From: JBGAHD01 sp044226395
GTDB taxonomy: Bacteria > Pseudomonadota > Gammaproteobacteria > Xanthomonadales > Ahniellaceae
Reading direction: 5' to 3'
NCBI GenBank assembly: GCA_044226395.1
Contig: JBGAHD010000004.1
Span: 434,001 to 498,000, forward strand
DNA length: 64,000 nucleotides
The notes under the pieces were generated by a model. The model was not told the origin of the DNA and did not search any database. It worked only from the letters and a program-made list of their open reading frames with translations. Shown here piece by piece: positions 17,640-26,839 of the stretch (positions are counted from its first letter, which is position 1; each line of letters opens with the position of its first letter). The position numbers were made by a program, and so were the translations under genes.

Positions 17640-19853
17640 TCACGGCGACGCGGGCGTGAGCCCCATCTCGCGGATCAGCCGCTCGGCGTGATCGATCTCG
17701 TCCATCACCCACAGCATGTAGCGGATGTCGACGTGAATCGAGCGCGTCAGCGCCGGATTGAAGATCCAACTCGCGCTCACGCTTTCCCAATTGCCGTCGA
17801 AGGCCAGGCCCACGAGCTCGGCGTTTTTGTCCAGCGTCGACGAACCGGAATTGCCGCCGGTGATGTCGAGGTCGGACATGAAGTTCACCGGCACCGAATC
17901 GAGCCCGCTCACCGCGTAGCTGCCATAGCGTCGCGCGGCGATCGCCTCGCGCTGGGCCTTGGGCGTGTTGAACGGTTCGGTGTCGCGCGTCTTCTCGGCG
18001 ACGCCCTTGAGGCTGGTGAAGGGCGCGTAGCTGATCGCCTCGCGCGGCGAATAGCCCTGCACGGTGCCGTAGGTGACGCGCAGCGAACGATTGGCGTCGG
18101 GATAGACCGCGCGGCCGCGACGCGCCTGGAAGTCGATCATCGCCTGCATGTATTGCGGCCGCAGGCGATAGTCCTTGCCCGTGGCTTCCTTGTACTGCGT
18201 CTCGATGCGCTCGACCGCCGGATACAACGCCACGGCCGCGCGCAGCGCGGTGTCGTCGCTGGCCTCGATCTCGCGACGACTCTTGCCGAACCATGCCAGG
18301 CGCGTGGCCGCGTCGGTCAGGCGCGTGCCGGCGTAAAACGCATCCAGACGCGCGTCGACGCCGGACAGATCGGGCTTGTCGCCGCTGATGCCGAGCCAGC
18401 CATCGAGTTCGGGCAAGCGCTCGGCCGCGGGCAAAGACGCGTAACGTTCGACGCGGAACTTCAGCAAGGCGCGATCGATCGCCGGATCGAAGCGACGATC
18501 GAAAGTCTCCAGACGCGCCTGGATGCTGGGGCGATCGCGATCCTGATAGCCGTACTCGCGGCGCGCGTCGGGCTTGTCGCGTTCGATCGCGAAGCGATAG
18601 ATGTCGAGCGCGGCGCTGATCGGGCTGCCTTCGCGATTGAGTCGACCCGAGCTGCCGCTTTGCGTCGGCGCGATCAGGCCGAAATACCAATCGCGCGCGG
18701 CGCGGCCACGGAGGGTCGCGATCGACGCATGCAGTTCATCGATGGCTTGCAGGGTTTGCGTTTGCTTCTCCGCGGCGAGCCAGTCGCGCAGGCCTTGTTC
18801 GTCGGCTTGCTTCATGGCCACGCCGTCGATGCGCGCGAAGCCTTCGAGCTGACCTTGCAGATTCTTCATCGTGTTGTTCAACGAGGCCACGGTCGAGGCG
18901 TATTTGACCGCCGCGTCGGGACGACCCTTGCCGCCAGCTTCGATCACGCGCAGAAACTCGGCGTAGTCCGCGATCAGGCGCGGATAGGACACGGTGATCG
19001 CGTCGTTGAGCTCTTCGGCGAAGCGCCAGCGATTGGTGCGGCCGGGATAGCCCAGCACCATGTTGAAGTCACCCGCCGAGAGGCCCTTGGGATTGACCTT
19101 GAGAAACGACTTCGGCGCGTACGGCACATTGTCCTTGCTGTACGGCGCGGGCTTGCCATCGCGACCGACATAGGCGCGCAGGAAGGAGAAATCGCCGGTG
19201 TGGCGCGGCCACATCCAGTTGTCGACATCGCCGCCGAACTTGCCGATCGCTTCCGGCGGCGCGTAGACCAGGCGCACGTCCTTGATCTCGAGCTGACGGA
19301 TCAGGCTGAACTCCTTGCCGCCATGAAAGATGTAGACGTCGCAACGGTGCTGGCCATCGGCCTCGCAGTCGCGCACCAGGCGCTTGGATTCGCGATCGAC
19401 GGCGTCGTAGATCGCGCGATCGTCCTTGCCGGCGCGACGTTGCGCGGCGCGCAGGCTGTCGGTGACGTCGCGAATCTCTTCGGTCACGTACACGCGCAGG
19501 GACGGATCGCCGGGCAATTCCTCGGCGAAGTCATTGGCCAGGAAACCGTCGGCCAGCAGATTGCGCTCGCCGGTGGAATTGAACTGGATCGCGCCATACG
19601 CGCAGTGGTGATTGGTCACCACCAGGCCCTTGGGCGAAACGAACGAGGCGCTGCAAAAGCCCAGACTGACGATGGCATTGGCCGGATACTGATCGAGCGC
19701 GCTGATCTTTTGCGGATCGATCGCCAGCCCCGCGGCGCGCAGGCCCGCGGCGATCTCGGGCAATTGCTTGGGTTGCCACATGCCCTCGACCGCGAGCGCG
19801 GGCGTGGCGACCAGGGCCAGGGACAGCACGAAACTCTGACGGAGCGAGCGCAT
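17640..19853 (-). CDS. S46-family dipeptidyl peptidase (DPP7-like), secreted
   Basis: 737-residue serine peptidase with a signal peptide (cleavage near ALA-VEG, about residue 21). S46 enzymes remove dipeptides from the N-terminus in the periplasm of proteolytic bacteria that live on amino acids. The triad is visible: His in TNHHCAYG (residues 82-83), Asp in FGGDVDNWMWPRH and Ser669 in GGNSGSS. Eighteen residues after the catalytic Ser is Gly687 (LAFDGNWE). In Porphyromonas enzymes an Arg at this site gives DPP11 (acidic P1), whereas Gly marks DPP7 (hydrophobic P1). The enzyme is therefore predicted to prefer hydrophobic residues at P1. It starts MRSLRQS on the minus strand, divergent from the GGDEF-EAL gene. 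Confidence 0.93.
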   Translation of the reverse strand: MRSLRQSFVLSLALVATPALAVEGMWQPKQLPEIAAGLRAAGLAIDPQKISALDQYPANAIVSLGFCSASFVSPKGLVVTNHHCAYGAIQFNSTGERNLLADGFLANDFAEELPGDPSLRVYVTEEIRDVTDSLRAAQRRAGKDDRAIYDAVDRESKRLVRDCEADGQHRCDVYIFHGGKEFSLIRQLEIKDVRLVYAPPEAIGKFGGDVDNWMWPRHTGDFSFLRAYVGRDGKPAPYSKDNVPYAPKSFLKVNPKGLSAGDFNMVLGYPGRTNRWRFAEELNDAITVSYPRLIADYAEFLRVIEAGGKGRPDAAVKYASTVASLNNTMKNLQGQLEGFARIDGVAMKQADEQGLRDWLAAEKQTQTLQAIDELHASIATLRGRAARDWYFGLIAPTQSGSSGRLNREGSPISAALDIYRFAIERDKPDARREYGYQDRDRPSIQARLETFDRRFDPAIDRALLKFRVERYASLPAAERLPELDGWLGISGDKPDLSGVDARLDAFYAGTRLTDAATRLAWFGKSRREIEASDDTALRAAVALYPAVERIETQYKEATGKDYRLRPQYMQAMIDFQARRGRAVYPDANRSLRVTYGTVQGYSPREAISYAPFTSLKGVAEKTRDTEPFNTPKAQREAIAARRYGSYAVSGLDSVPVNFMSDLDITGGNSGSSTLDKNAELVGLAFDGNWESVSASWIFNPALTRSIHVDIRYMLWVMDEIDHAERLIREMGLTPASP

Positions 19854-20035
19854 CGGTTCGACCTTGATGAGGGGCAGCGCCGGTATTTAGCGTATGCATG
19901 GCGGTCGAGCCAGTGCCGCCTGGGCTGGTCGACGATCGCCGCGCGCGCCGCGCGAGCGGTTACAATCCGGGCCAGACTGCGCCGACGGCACGGCGACGAC
20001 ACCGACGGCCGCGCAAGGAAGCCTCGATACTCCGC

Positions 20036-22066
20036 ATGTCTCCTTTCGATCCTCGCGTTTTCATTCAATTGGTCACGTCGATCCAGATGCTGATGAGCCT
20101 GGGTCTGGCCTGGTTGTTCTGGCACTACGCCAGGGTCTATCCGCGCGCTTATCTCAAGCTGTGGGCGTATAGCTTCCTGGCGCTGGGGTTGACGCAAGCG
20201 ACGGGTGTGGCCCTGGGCTTCGTGCCACGCGAGACCACCTGGGACTATCTGCGCCTGTTCCTGACCATCTCGACCCAGGTCATGACCTATCTGCAGATCG
20301 GCACGCTGTTGCTGGGCGCGATGGCCTTGCGCTCCGAACGCGAGTTGTCGCCGTCGACCTTGCGCGCGGTCTTGATCGCGGCGATCGTGCTGGGCCTGAC
20401 CGCGAGCCTGGTGTTCGCCTTCAATCCCGACGCGATGCGCGAGCGCATGTTCGCGCGCAATGCCGTGCGCCTGTTCCTGGCCGGCGCGGCCTACATCGCG
20501 GCGGGCCTGACCTTGATCGCCGAAGGGCGCTGGCGCGACAAGCCCGTTGGACAACGACTGGTCGGCGTGGCGCTGATCGCCTACGGCTTCATCTCCCTGT
20601 ACAACTTCGTGGCCATGGCCGCGCCCAACGGCAGCGGCCTGCTGACGCAGTTCGCGCACTGGGTGTGGCTGCTCGATGTCGCAGCGGTGCTGGCCATGGC
20701 CTTCGGCCTAGTGATGTGGTTGCACGAAGACGAACAGCGACGCGCCGACAGCGCGCGCGCCACGCTGACGCACCTGACCTACTACGACACCATGACCGGC
20801 CTGCCCAATCGGCGCCTGTTGCTGCAACAACTCGAGCAGCGCCTGCAAGGCCAGGCCGAACGCAGCGGCACCCTGGCGATGATCGTCACGCGCCCCGATC
20901 ATCTGCGCCAGTTGCGCGGCATGATCGGCGAGGTCTCGACCGCGCGGCTGCTGGCGCGCTCGGCGCAGATCCTGCGCATGGAATCGCGCGATCGCGACGC
21001 CATCGTCGCGCGCCTGGAAGACGATCGCATCGCCGCGGTCTTGATCGGCGATGGTCGTCGCGGCGAATGGAGCGAACGCGCGCGCGGCTTGAGCGCACAG
21101 CTGTCGCAACCGGCGCAGGCCGAGGGCCTCAACCGCGCGATCACGCATTCGCTGGGCGTGGCCGAATACCCGCGCGATGGCGGCGATGCCGAGAGCCTGC
21201 TGACCTCGGCGATCTCCGCGCACGCGCGCGCCGAATCCGAGGGCGACGGTCACTGGGCCTTTTTCAATCGCGAGGCCAGCGAGCGCGAGCGCCGCCAGTT
21301 CACCCTGGTCGGCGAATTGCGCGCGGGCCTGCCGCGCAACGAACTCGAGTTGTTCTTCCAGCCGATCGTGCACACGCGCGATCGTCGCCTCGCTGGCGCG
21401 GAGGCGCTGATTCGCTGGCGTCATCCCGAACGCGGCGTGCTCGAGCCCGATCAGTTCCTGCGCGCGGCCGAGGCCCATGGCCTGATGCCGCAGATCGATC
21501 GTCACGTGATCGTGCGCGCCTGCGAGTTCCTGGCCGACATGGGCAAGCTCGCCCTGCCGATCGCGGTCAATGCCTCGGCGCAATCGTTCCAGTCACCGGA
21601 GTTCGCGCTGTGGGTGACGCAGGCGCTGGAACACGCCAACGTGCCCGGCTCCCTGCTCGAGATCGAGATCACCGAAGCCGCGGCCATGCACAGCCCCGAG
21701 GACGCCGCGCGCACGCTCACGCGCCTGCATCGCGTCGGCGTGCGCATCTCGCTCGACGACTTCGGCGTGGGCTATTCCTCGTTGAGTCATCTCAAGTACG
21801 TCGCGGCCGATCGCCTGAAGATCGATCGCAGCTTCACCGCCGACATCGAACGCGGCGGCAAGGACGCGGCGATCGCGAAGACCTTGATCGATCTGTCCTC
21901 GCGCCTGGGCATGGACGTGGTGGCCGAGGGCATCGAAACCGAAACGCAGCTCAACTTCTATCGCGAGAACGGCTGCGCGCTGGCCCAGGGTTTCTTGCTC
22001 GGCCGGCCGATGGAAGCGGCGAACTTTCGTCGCCTGATCGAGGCGCAGGCCGCGGCCGAGGCCTGA
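20036..22066 (+). CDS. 7TM membrane protein with decayed GGDEF and intact EAL domain
   Basis: 676 residues from the ATG at 20036 (MSPFDPRVF). The open frame continues upstream, but that part is Arg-rich and non-family. Seven hydrophobic segments fill about residues 8-230. Then a GGDEF domain begins (LTYYDTMTGLPNRRLL); where GG(D/E)EF should stand the protein reads RLEDDR, so cyclase activity is very unlikely. The EAL domain is well kept: EALIRWRHP, NASAQSF, EIEITE, LDDFGVGYSS, KIDRSF and EGIETE, with the metal- and substrate-binding acids present. It is probably a cyclic-di-GMP phosphodiesterase controlled by the membrane part, with the GGDEF remnant as a possible GTP sensor. Confidence 0.88.
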   Translation: MSPFDPRVFIQLVTSIQMLMSLGLAWLFWHYARVYPRAYLKLWAYSFLALGLTQATGVALGFVPRETTWDYLRLFLTISTQVMTYLQIGTLLLGAMALRSERELSPSTLRAVLIAAIVLGLTASLVFAFNPDAMRERMFARNAVRLFLAGAAYIAAGLTLIAEGRWRDKPVGQRLVGVALIAYGFISLYNFVAMAAPNGSGLLTQFAHWVWLLDVAAVLAMAFGLVMWLHEDEQRRADSARATLTHLTYYDTMTGLPNRRLLLQQLEQRLQGQAERSGTLAMIVTRPDHLRQLRGMIGEVSTARLLARSAQILRMESRDRDAIVARLEDDRIAAVLIGDGRRGEWSERARGLSAQLSQPAQAEGLNRAITHSLGVAEYPRDGGDAESLLTSAISAHARAESEGDGHWAFFNREASERERRQFTLVGELRAGLPRNELELFFQPIVHTRDRRLAGAEALIRWRHPERGVLEPDQFLRAAEAHGLMPQIDRHVIVRACEFLADMGKLALPIAVNASAQSFQSPEFALWVTQALEHANVPGSLLEIEITEAAAMHSPEDAARTLTRLHRVGVRISLDDFGVGYSSLSHLKYVAADRLKIDRSFTADIERGGKDAAIAKTLIDLSSRLGMDVVAEGIETETQLNFYRENGCALAQGFLLGRPMEAANFRRLIEAQAAAEA

Positions 22067-22117
22067 GCGTCTCGCGCATTGCGCGTCACACGCGACGAAG
22101 AGCGAGTTTCCGCGACA

Positions 22118-22149
22118 CCAAAAAAGAAGGGCCCGTCGCCGGGCCCTTC
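22118..22149 (-). terminator. Rho-independent terminator of the OmpA-family gene
   Basis: Perfect 10-bp stem (22126-22135 with 22140-22149), four-base loop, followed on the minus strand by a run of six T residues. It lies 38 bases after the stop of the OmpA-family gene. Confidence 0.85.
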
Positions 22150-22186
22150 GTTCTCGCGCTGACTCGCGTCAGCGGAAAGTTGTTGC

Positions 22187-23299
22187 TTACTTCTCGACGG
22201 ACAGCTCGGTACGACGATTGCGCTGACGGCCTTCCTTCGTGTCGTTGCTGTCGATCGGGCGGGCTTCGCCGTAGCCGTTCGGGCCGACCAGACGCGAAGC
22301 GTCCACGCCGTGCTCGGTCAGATACGTGTACACCACGCGGGCGCGACGCTCGGACAGGCTCTGGTTGTAGGCATCCGGACCGGTCGAGTCGGTGTGACCC
22401 GCCACTTCGACCTTGATGTTCGGATAGCGCTTCAACACATCGACGGCCTGGTCGAGGATCTCGATCGAACCCGGCAGGAGGCCGGCATTGTCGGTCGAGG
22501 TTTCCTGGCCGGGCTTCGGACGGTCGAACAGGAAGTTCACGCCACGCAGGTCGATGACCACTTCCTGCGCGCAGCCGTCGGGACCGGTGATGGTGCCGGA
22601 CGCGGTGTTCGGGCACTTGTCGTCGCAGTTGTTGACGCCGTCGGCGTCGTCATCCAGCGTCGAGCAGTCGGTCTGCGGCGCGGCGGGAGCGGCCGCCGGC
22701 GTGCTCGGCTCGGCCGGCGCGGGCGCCGATTCCGAAGCCGCGCCGATCGCCATGGTCACGCCCAGGTTGATCATGAAATCGCCGAAGTCCTTCGAACCCG
22801 GGATCGAATCGCTGTCGAAGTCGTAGCGATAGCCCAGTTCGGCGCGGAACTTGGTGTTTTCGGTGAAGGCCTTCTGCAGACCACCGCCGACCTGGATGCC
22901 GGCGTCCCAACCGTTCTCGGCGCCATTGCGATGGTTGATCGCGCCCGCGCCCGCCATGATGTACGGCTGCCACGAGTCACGGTCACCAAAGTAGTAGCGC
23001 ACCGCGGTACCGATCATGGTGCTGTCGATACCGTCGTTCAGACCGATGGCGCGAGCGCGCTGGTCCGAACCACGCTGGGTGCGATCGACGAACACGTCGA
23101 TCGAGGTGTTGTCGTTGAGGTAACGGCCGATGCCGATGCCGAGCAACAGAGTGCCGTCGTCGGTCAGGCGGTCGTCGTCATTGATATAGGCGCCCGCGTA
23201 CGGGGCCACGTAGTAACGGTCGTCGTAGTCTTGCGCCTGGGCGCAAGCGATCGACCCCAGCGACAGCGCAATCAGGGCGTACAGGCTTTTACGTTTCAT
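22187..23299 (-). CDS. OmpA-family outer-membrane protein with TSP3-type repeats
   Basis: 370 residues from the ATG at 23299 (MKRKSLY), which has a strong GAGGAG ribosome-binding site. Signal peptide ends near AQAQ-DY. An eight-stranded OmpA-like barrel covers about residues 25-190. A Pro/Ala linker and an Asp-rich thrombospondin type 3-like calcium segment (DDDADGVNNCDDKCPN) follow. The C-terminal OmpA domain (VEVAGHTDSTGPDAYNQ and LSERRARVVYTYL) carries the Asp and Arg that bind meso-diaminopimelate in peptidoglycan. It probably tethers the outer membrane to the cell wall and is likely abundant, given its strong translation signal and terminator. Confidence 0.93.
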   Translation of the reverse strand: MKRKSLYALIALSLGSIACAQAQDYDDRYYVAPYAGAYINDDDRLTDDGTLLLGIGIGRYLNDNTSIDVFVDRTQRGSDQRARAIGLNDGIDSTMIGTAVRYYFGDRDSWQPYIMAGAGAINHRNGAENGWDAGIQVGGGLQKAFTENTKFRAELGYRYDFDSDSIPGSKDFGDFMINLGVTMAIGAASESAPAPAEPSTPAAAPAAPQTDCSTLDDDADGVNNCDDKCPNTASGTITGPDGCAQEVVIDLRGVNFLFDRPKPGQETSTDNAGLLPGSIEILDQAVDVLKRYPNIKVEVAGHTDSTGPDAYNQSLSERRARVVYTYLTEHGVDASRLVGPNGYGEARPIDSNDTKEGRQRNRRTELSVEK

Positions 23300-23362
23300 T
23301 CGGCGTCTCCTCAAAATGTCCCTTTAGCGCGCGTCGCCAACGGGCGGCGCGCACGCGGGGCA

Positions 23363-23368
23363 AGTATA
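23363..23368 (-). promoter_or_regulatory. Possible -10 element of the OmpA-family gene
   Basis: A TATACT hexamer on the minus strand, in a local AT-rich stretch about 65 bases before the start codon. No convincing -35 hexamer is seen 17 bases upstream (best match CTTCGT), so this is tentative. Confidence 0.3.
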
Positions 23369-23442
23369 TCCCAAGTGCCTTAACGAAGTTTTTACATTGT
23401 GTTTCGACTGGCCGGGAACGCCCCAACGTCCCCGGGCGGAGC

Positions 23443-24891
23443 CTATACCACAAACAGGTCCATGAACTCGTGCAGAGGCGTGGTTTCGAACCGGGACACG
23501 TCGTTGACCAGGGTCAGGATTTGCTCGACCCGGCGTCGGGAGAACTGCCCGGCCAGCGCGGCCTCGAACTTCTTGATCAGGACCGGAATGCCTTCCGGAC
23601 GGCGCTCGCGATGACCGATCGGGAAATCGATGGCCACGCGCTCGGTCTTGCTGCCATCGGTGAAGAACACCTGCACGGCATTGCCGATGTAGCGCTTCTC
23701 GGGATCGAAGTAGTCCTTGGTGAACTGCGGGTTCTCGCGCACTTCCATGCGCGCGCGCAGGGCGTCGACGCGCGGATCGGCGGCGATGCTGTCCTCATAG
23801 TCGTCGGCGGTCAGGCGGCCGTGGATCAGCGGCACCGCGACCATGTACTGGATGCAGTGGTCGCGATCGGCCGGGTTGGCCAGGGGACCGGTCTTGTCGA
23901 TGATGCGAACGCCGGCTTCCTGGGTCTCGATCACGATCTTCTCGATCTGGTCGAGCTTGCCCGCGACTTGCGGATGCAGGCGCATGGCGCATTCCACCGC
24001 GGTCTGCGCGTGGAATTCGGCCGGGAAGCTGATCTTGAACAACACGTTTTCCATCACATAGCTGCCGAACGGCCGCTCGAACTGGAAGGTGTTGCCGCGG
24101 AACAGCACGTCGTAGAAGCCCCAGGTCTTGGCGGTCAGCGCCGACGGATACCCCATCTCGCCCTTGAGCGCGTTGAGCGCGTGGGTCACGGCGCGACGAC
24201 ACGCGTCGCCGGCGGCCCAGCTCTTGCGCGAGCCGGTGTTGGGCGCGTGGCGATACGTGCGCAGCGCGCCGCCGTCGATCCAGGAATTGGACACGGCGTT
24301 GATGATGTCCTGCTTGCTGCCGCCGAGCATGCGCGTGGTGACCGCGGTCGAGGCCAGGCGCACCAGGATCACGTGATCGAGGCCGACGCGATTGAACGCG
24401 TTCTTGAGCGCGTAGCAGCCCTGGATCTCGTGCGCCTTGATCAGATGGCCGAGCACTTCGCGCACGGTCACGGGCTTTTTGCCTTCGCGCTGATTCTTGC
24501 GCGACAAATAGTCGCCCAGGCCCAGGATCGCACCGAGATTATCCGACGGATGACCCCATTCGGCCGCGAGCCAAGTGTCGTTGAAATCGAGCCAACGCAC
24601 CTGCGCGCCAATATTGAACGCCGCTTGCACCGGGTCGAGCTCGTGGCTGGTGCCGGGGATGCGCGTGCCACCGACCATGCTGGCGCCCGGCACGACCGGG
24701 CCGAGCATCTTCACGCACTCGGGAAACTTCATCGCGAGCATTGCGCAGGCCAGCGAGTCGAGCAGGCAATAGCGCGCGGTCTCGTAGGCTTCGGCGGAAC
24801 TCAGGTAATAGTCGACGACGTAGTCGGCGATGTCGACCAAGGGCTGGTCGGGATCGGGACGCTTGGCCGAGCGGATGTCGTGATGGGACAT
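23443..24891 (-). CDS. prpD: MmgE/PrpD-family 2-methylcitrate dehydratase
   Basis: 482 residues from the ATG at 24891 (MSHHDIRSAKRPDPDQ), close to the 483 of E. coli PrpD. The open frame upstream belongs to another frame. PrpD dehydrates 2-methylcitrate to 2-methyl-cis-aconitate in propionate breakdown. Typical stretches are RYCLLDSLACAM, WLDFNDTWLAAEWGHPSDN (active-site region), SWAAGDACRRAV and FPAEFHAQTAVE. No prpB, prpC or acnD is beside it. It may work with genes elsewhere or act on another hydroxy-acid; iminodisuccinate epimerases and cis-aconitate decarboxylases share this fold, but the length and motifs favour PrpD. Confidence 0.88.
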   Translation of the reverse strand: MSHHDIRSAKRPDPDQPLVDIADYVVDYYLSSAEAYETARYCLLDSLACAMLAMKFPECVKMLGPVVPGASMVGGTRIPGTSHELDPVQAAFNIGAQVRWLDFNDTWLAAEWGHPSDNLGAILGLGDYLSRKNQREGKKPVTVREVLGHLIKAHEIQGCYALKNAFNRVGLDHVILVRLASTAVTTRMLGGSKQDIINAVSNSWIDGGALRTYRHAPNTGSRKSWAAGDACRRAVTHALNALKGEMGYPSALTAKTWGFYDVLFRGNTFQFERPFGSYVMENVLFKISFPAEFHAQTAVECAMRLHPQVAGKLDQIEKIVIETQEAGVRIIDKTGPLANPADRDHCIQYMVAVPLIHGRLTADDYEDSIAADPRVDALRARMEVRENPQFTKDYFDPEKRYIGNAVQVFFTDGSKTERVAIDFPIGHRERRPEGIPVLIKKFEAALAGQFSRRRVEQILTLVNDVSRFETTPLHEFMDLFVV

Positions 24892-24965
24892 GGATGGGGT
24901 CCTGGTCGAAAAGTCGGGGCGGGAAAACCGCCATTTTGCCAGAACGCGTCGGGGCGCCGCAGCTG

Positions 24966-25928
24966 TCAGCGTTGACGCGCGGCGCGCCGGGCTGGACGCG
25001 CCGCGCGCGGTCGCGGTGTCGCGCGTGGTTCGACCTTCCAGTGCGCCAGGCGCGGATCGGCGCGCAGCTTGCCGTGCAGAAAGTCCATGAACACGCGCAC
25101 CCGCGCGACTTGGCGCAAATCCGGATGCGTGAGCAACCACAACTGCCCAGTGAACTGCGGTTCGACCGGAAACAGATGCTGCAGCTCCGGGTCGTACTGA
25201 TCGACCGGCAGGAAGGCGAGCCCCAGGCCCTGCATCGCCATCGCCGCCATCACGCCCAGATGATTGGCGCGCATCACGATGCGCTCGCGCGGATAGGCGC
25301 GATGTTGCCAGGCGAAGACCGCGAGCCGACGAAAACTCTCGTCCGCGCCGATCAGGGGAAAGCGCCCGACCTCGCTCATGTCGCGCGGTCGCCCGTGACG
25401 CGCGATGAAACCCTTGCTCGCGCACACGTACCACGGCAAGTCCGCGACCGGTCGACCGACCAGGAACTCGGGCGGATTGGCGGTGGCGCGCAGGGCCACG
25501 TCGGCCTCGCGCCGGGTCAGATCGAAATCGTGATCGCCGACCGCGACCTCGACCTGGATGTCGGGATAGCGCTCGGCGAACTCCGGCAGGTAATGCACCA
25601 GGTAATCGGTGGCGATCTTCGCGGGCGTGGTGACGCGAATCGAGCCCCCTAGACGAAAGTCGCGTCCGGCGACGGCGCGATCGAGCGCGTTGACCGCGTC
25701 GTCGACCTGTTGCGCGTGGCGGCGCACTTCATCGCCTTCGGCGGTGAGCACATAGCCTTGCGGCAAGCGATCGAACAGGCGCACGGCCAAGCGCTCCTCT
25801 AGCGCATTGAGCCGACGGAACACCGTCGAATGATTGACGCCCAGTCGCCGCGCGGCGCCGGCCAGGGTGCCCGTGGCGGCGATCGCGAGGAAATAGCGCA
25901 GGTCATTCCAGTCGAGCGACTCGGACAC
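24966..25928 (-). CDS. LysR-family transcriptional regulator
   Basis: 320 residues from a GTG at 25928 (VSESLDWNDLRYF), with AGGA 8 bases upstream. Upstream in-frame codons extend into the divergent promoter and do not look like LysR. The winged helix-turn-helix covers about residues 6-65 (LAGAARRLGVNHSTVFRRL), and the periplasmic-binding-like effector domain covers about 95-300. A basic Arg/Ala/Pro-rich tail of about 20 residues ends the protein. It is divergent from a DODA-type dioxygenase gene, which it probably controls, and a 16-base inverted repeat immediately precedes its start codon. Confidence 0.9.
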   Translation of the reverse strand: MSESLDWNDLRYFLAIAATGTLAGAARRLGVNHSTVFRRLNALEERLAVRLFDRLPQGYVLTAEGDEVRRHAQQVDDAVNALDRAVAGRDFRLGGSIRVTTPAKIATDYLVHYLPEFAERYPDIQVEVAVGDHDFDLTRREADVALRATANPPEFLVGRPVADLPWYVCASKGFIARHGRPRDMSEVGRFPLIGADESFRRLAVFAWQHRAYPRERIVMRANHLGVMAAMAMQGLGLAFLPVDQYDPELQHLFPVEPQFTGQLWLLTHPDLRQVARVRVFMDFLHGKLRADPRLAHWKVEPRATPRPRAARPARRAARQR

Positions 25929-25929
25929 G

Positions 25930-25945
25930 TTTGCATTCCTGCAAA
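25930..25945. promoter_or_regulatory. Inverted repeat, candidate LysR operator
   Basis: Perfect palindrome TTTGCA-TTCC-TGCAAA directly in front of the lysR start codon, in the 111-bp gap between two divergent genes. LysR regulators bind interrupted dyads of this size and usually repress their own gene while controlling the divergent one. The assignment is inference from position and symmetry. Confidence 0.5.
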
Positions 25946-26039
25946 TGCTGGCTGCGGATTTTGCCCATGGCCGCGCGCGCGTGACAAGCGCGGCCGCGGC
26001 TAGCATGCGAAACCGCTGATGCTTTTTCGGAAACGACGC

Positions 26040-26837
26040 ATGTCCGCCCTGCCCGCGCTGTTTCTCTCGCATGGCGCGCCGACCCTGGCGCTGGAGGACT
26101 CGGCCACGGGTCGATTTCTCGACGCGCTGGCCACGCGCTTGCCGCGACCGCGCGCGATCGTCGTGGCGAGCGCGCACTTTCACGCGGCGCGGCCGACCTT
26201 CTCCGGCGCCGAATGGCCCGGAACCACGCACGATTTCGGCGGCTTTCCCGAGCCTTTGTATCGCCTGCAGTACCCTGCGCCCGGCGCGCCCGCGCTGGCG
26301 CGCGAGGCCGTGGCCTTGCTCGGCGCGGCCGGCATCGAAGCGGCGATTGATCCGACACGCGCCTTCGATCACGGCGTGTGGGTGCCACTGCAGCGCGCCT
26401 ATCGCGCGGCCGACATTCCGGTGTTGAGTCTATCGGTCGATCCGCGCGGCGACGCGCGCAATCATTACTTCGTTGGTCGCGCGCTGGCGCCGCTGCGCGA
26501 GCACGACGTGCTGATCGTGGGTTCGGGCGGCTACACGCACAATCTCGGCGCCTTGCGCTGGGATGCGCGCGAGGACACCGTCGCGCCGTTCGCGCGCGCC
26601 TTCACGGAGTGGTTCGACGCGCGTCTGGCCGAGGCCGATACCGAAGCCCTGCTCGACTGGATGTCACGCGCGCCCGCGGCGCGCATGAATCATCCCAGCG
26701 TCGAACACTTCATGCCGCTGTTCGTCGCGCTCGGCGCGGCGGGCGACACCTGGCGCGCCGAACACTGGCATCGCGCCATGGCCTTCGGCTCGCTGGCGCT
26801 GGATGCTTACGCTTTTCGCGGTGTCGACGAAGCCTGA
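26040..26837 (+). CDS. DODA-type extradiol ring-cleavage dioxygenase (YgiD-like)
   Basis: 265 residues from the ATG at 26040 (MSALPALFLSHGAP); the upstream in-frame ATG at 26019 adds only seven basic residues. It belongs to the LigB-superfamily single-domain group that includes 4,5-DOPA dioxygenase and E. coli YgiD. Likely metal ligands are His11 in LSHGAP, the His pair in SAHFH and the His in FDHGVWVPL; VEHFMPLFVALGAAG is another family motif. Reactions known in the family are metal-dependent opening of catechols such as L-DOPA; the real substrate is unknown. It ends two bases from the convergent dapE stop. Confidence 0.87.
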   Translation: MSALPALFLSHGAPTLALEDSATGRFLDALATRLPRPRAIVVASAHFHAARPTFSGAEWPGTTHDFGGFPEPLYRLQYPAPGAPALAREAVALLGAAGIEAAIDPTRAFDHGVWVPLQRAYRAADIPVLSLSVDPRGDARNHYFVGRALAPLREHDVLIVGSGGYTHNLGALRWDAREDTVAPFARAFTEWFDARLAEADTEALLDWMSRAPAARMNHPSVEHFMPLFVALGAAGDTWRAEHWHRAMAFGSLALDAYAFRGVDEA

Positions 26838-26839
26838 GT

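Noticed and set aside
17688..20093. 801-codon open frame antisense to the S46 peptidase
   Set aside because: Same cause; no ribosome-binding site or domain, and the opposite strand holds a complete catalytic triad.
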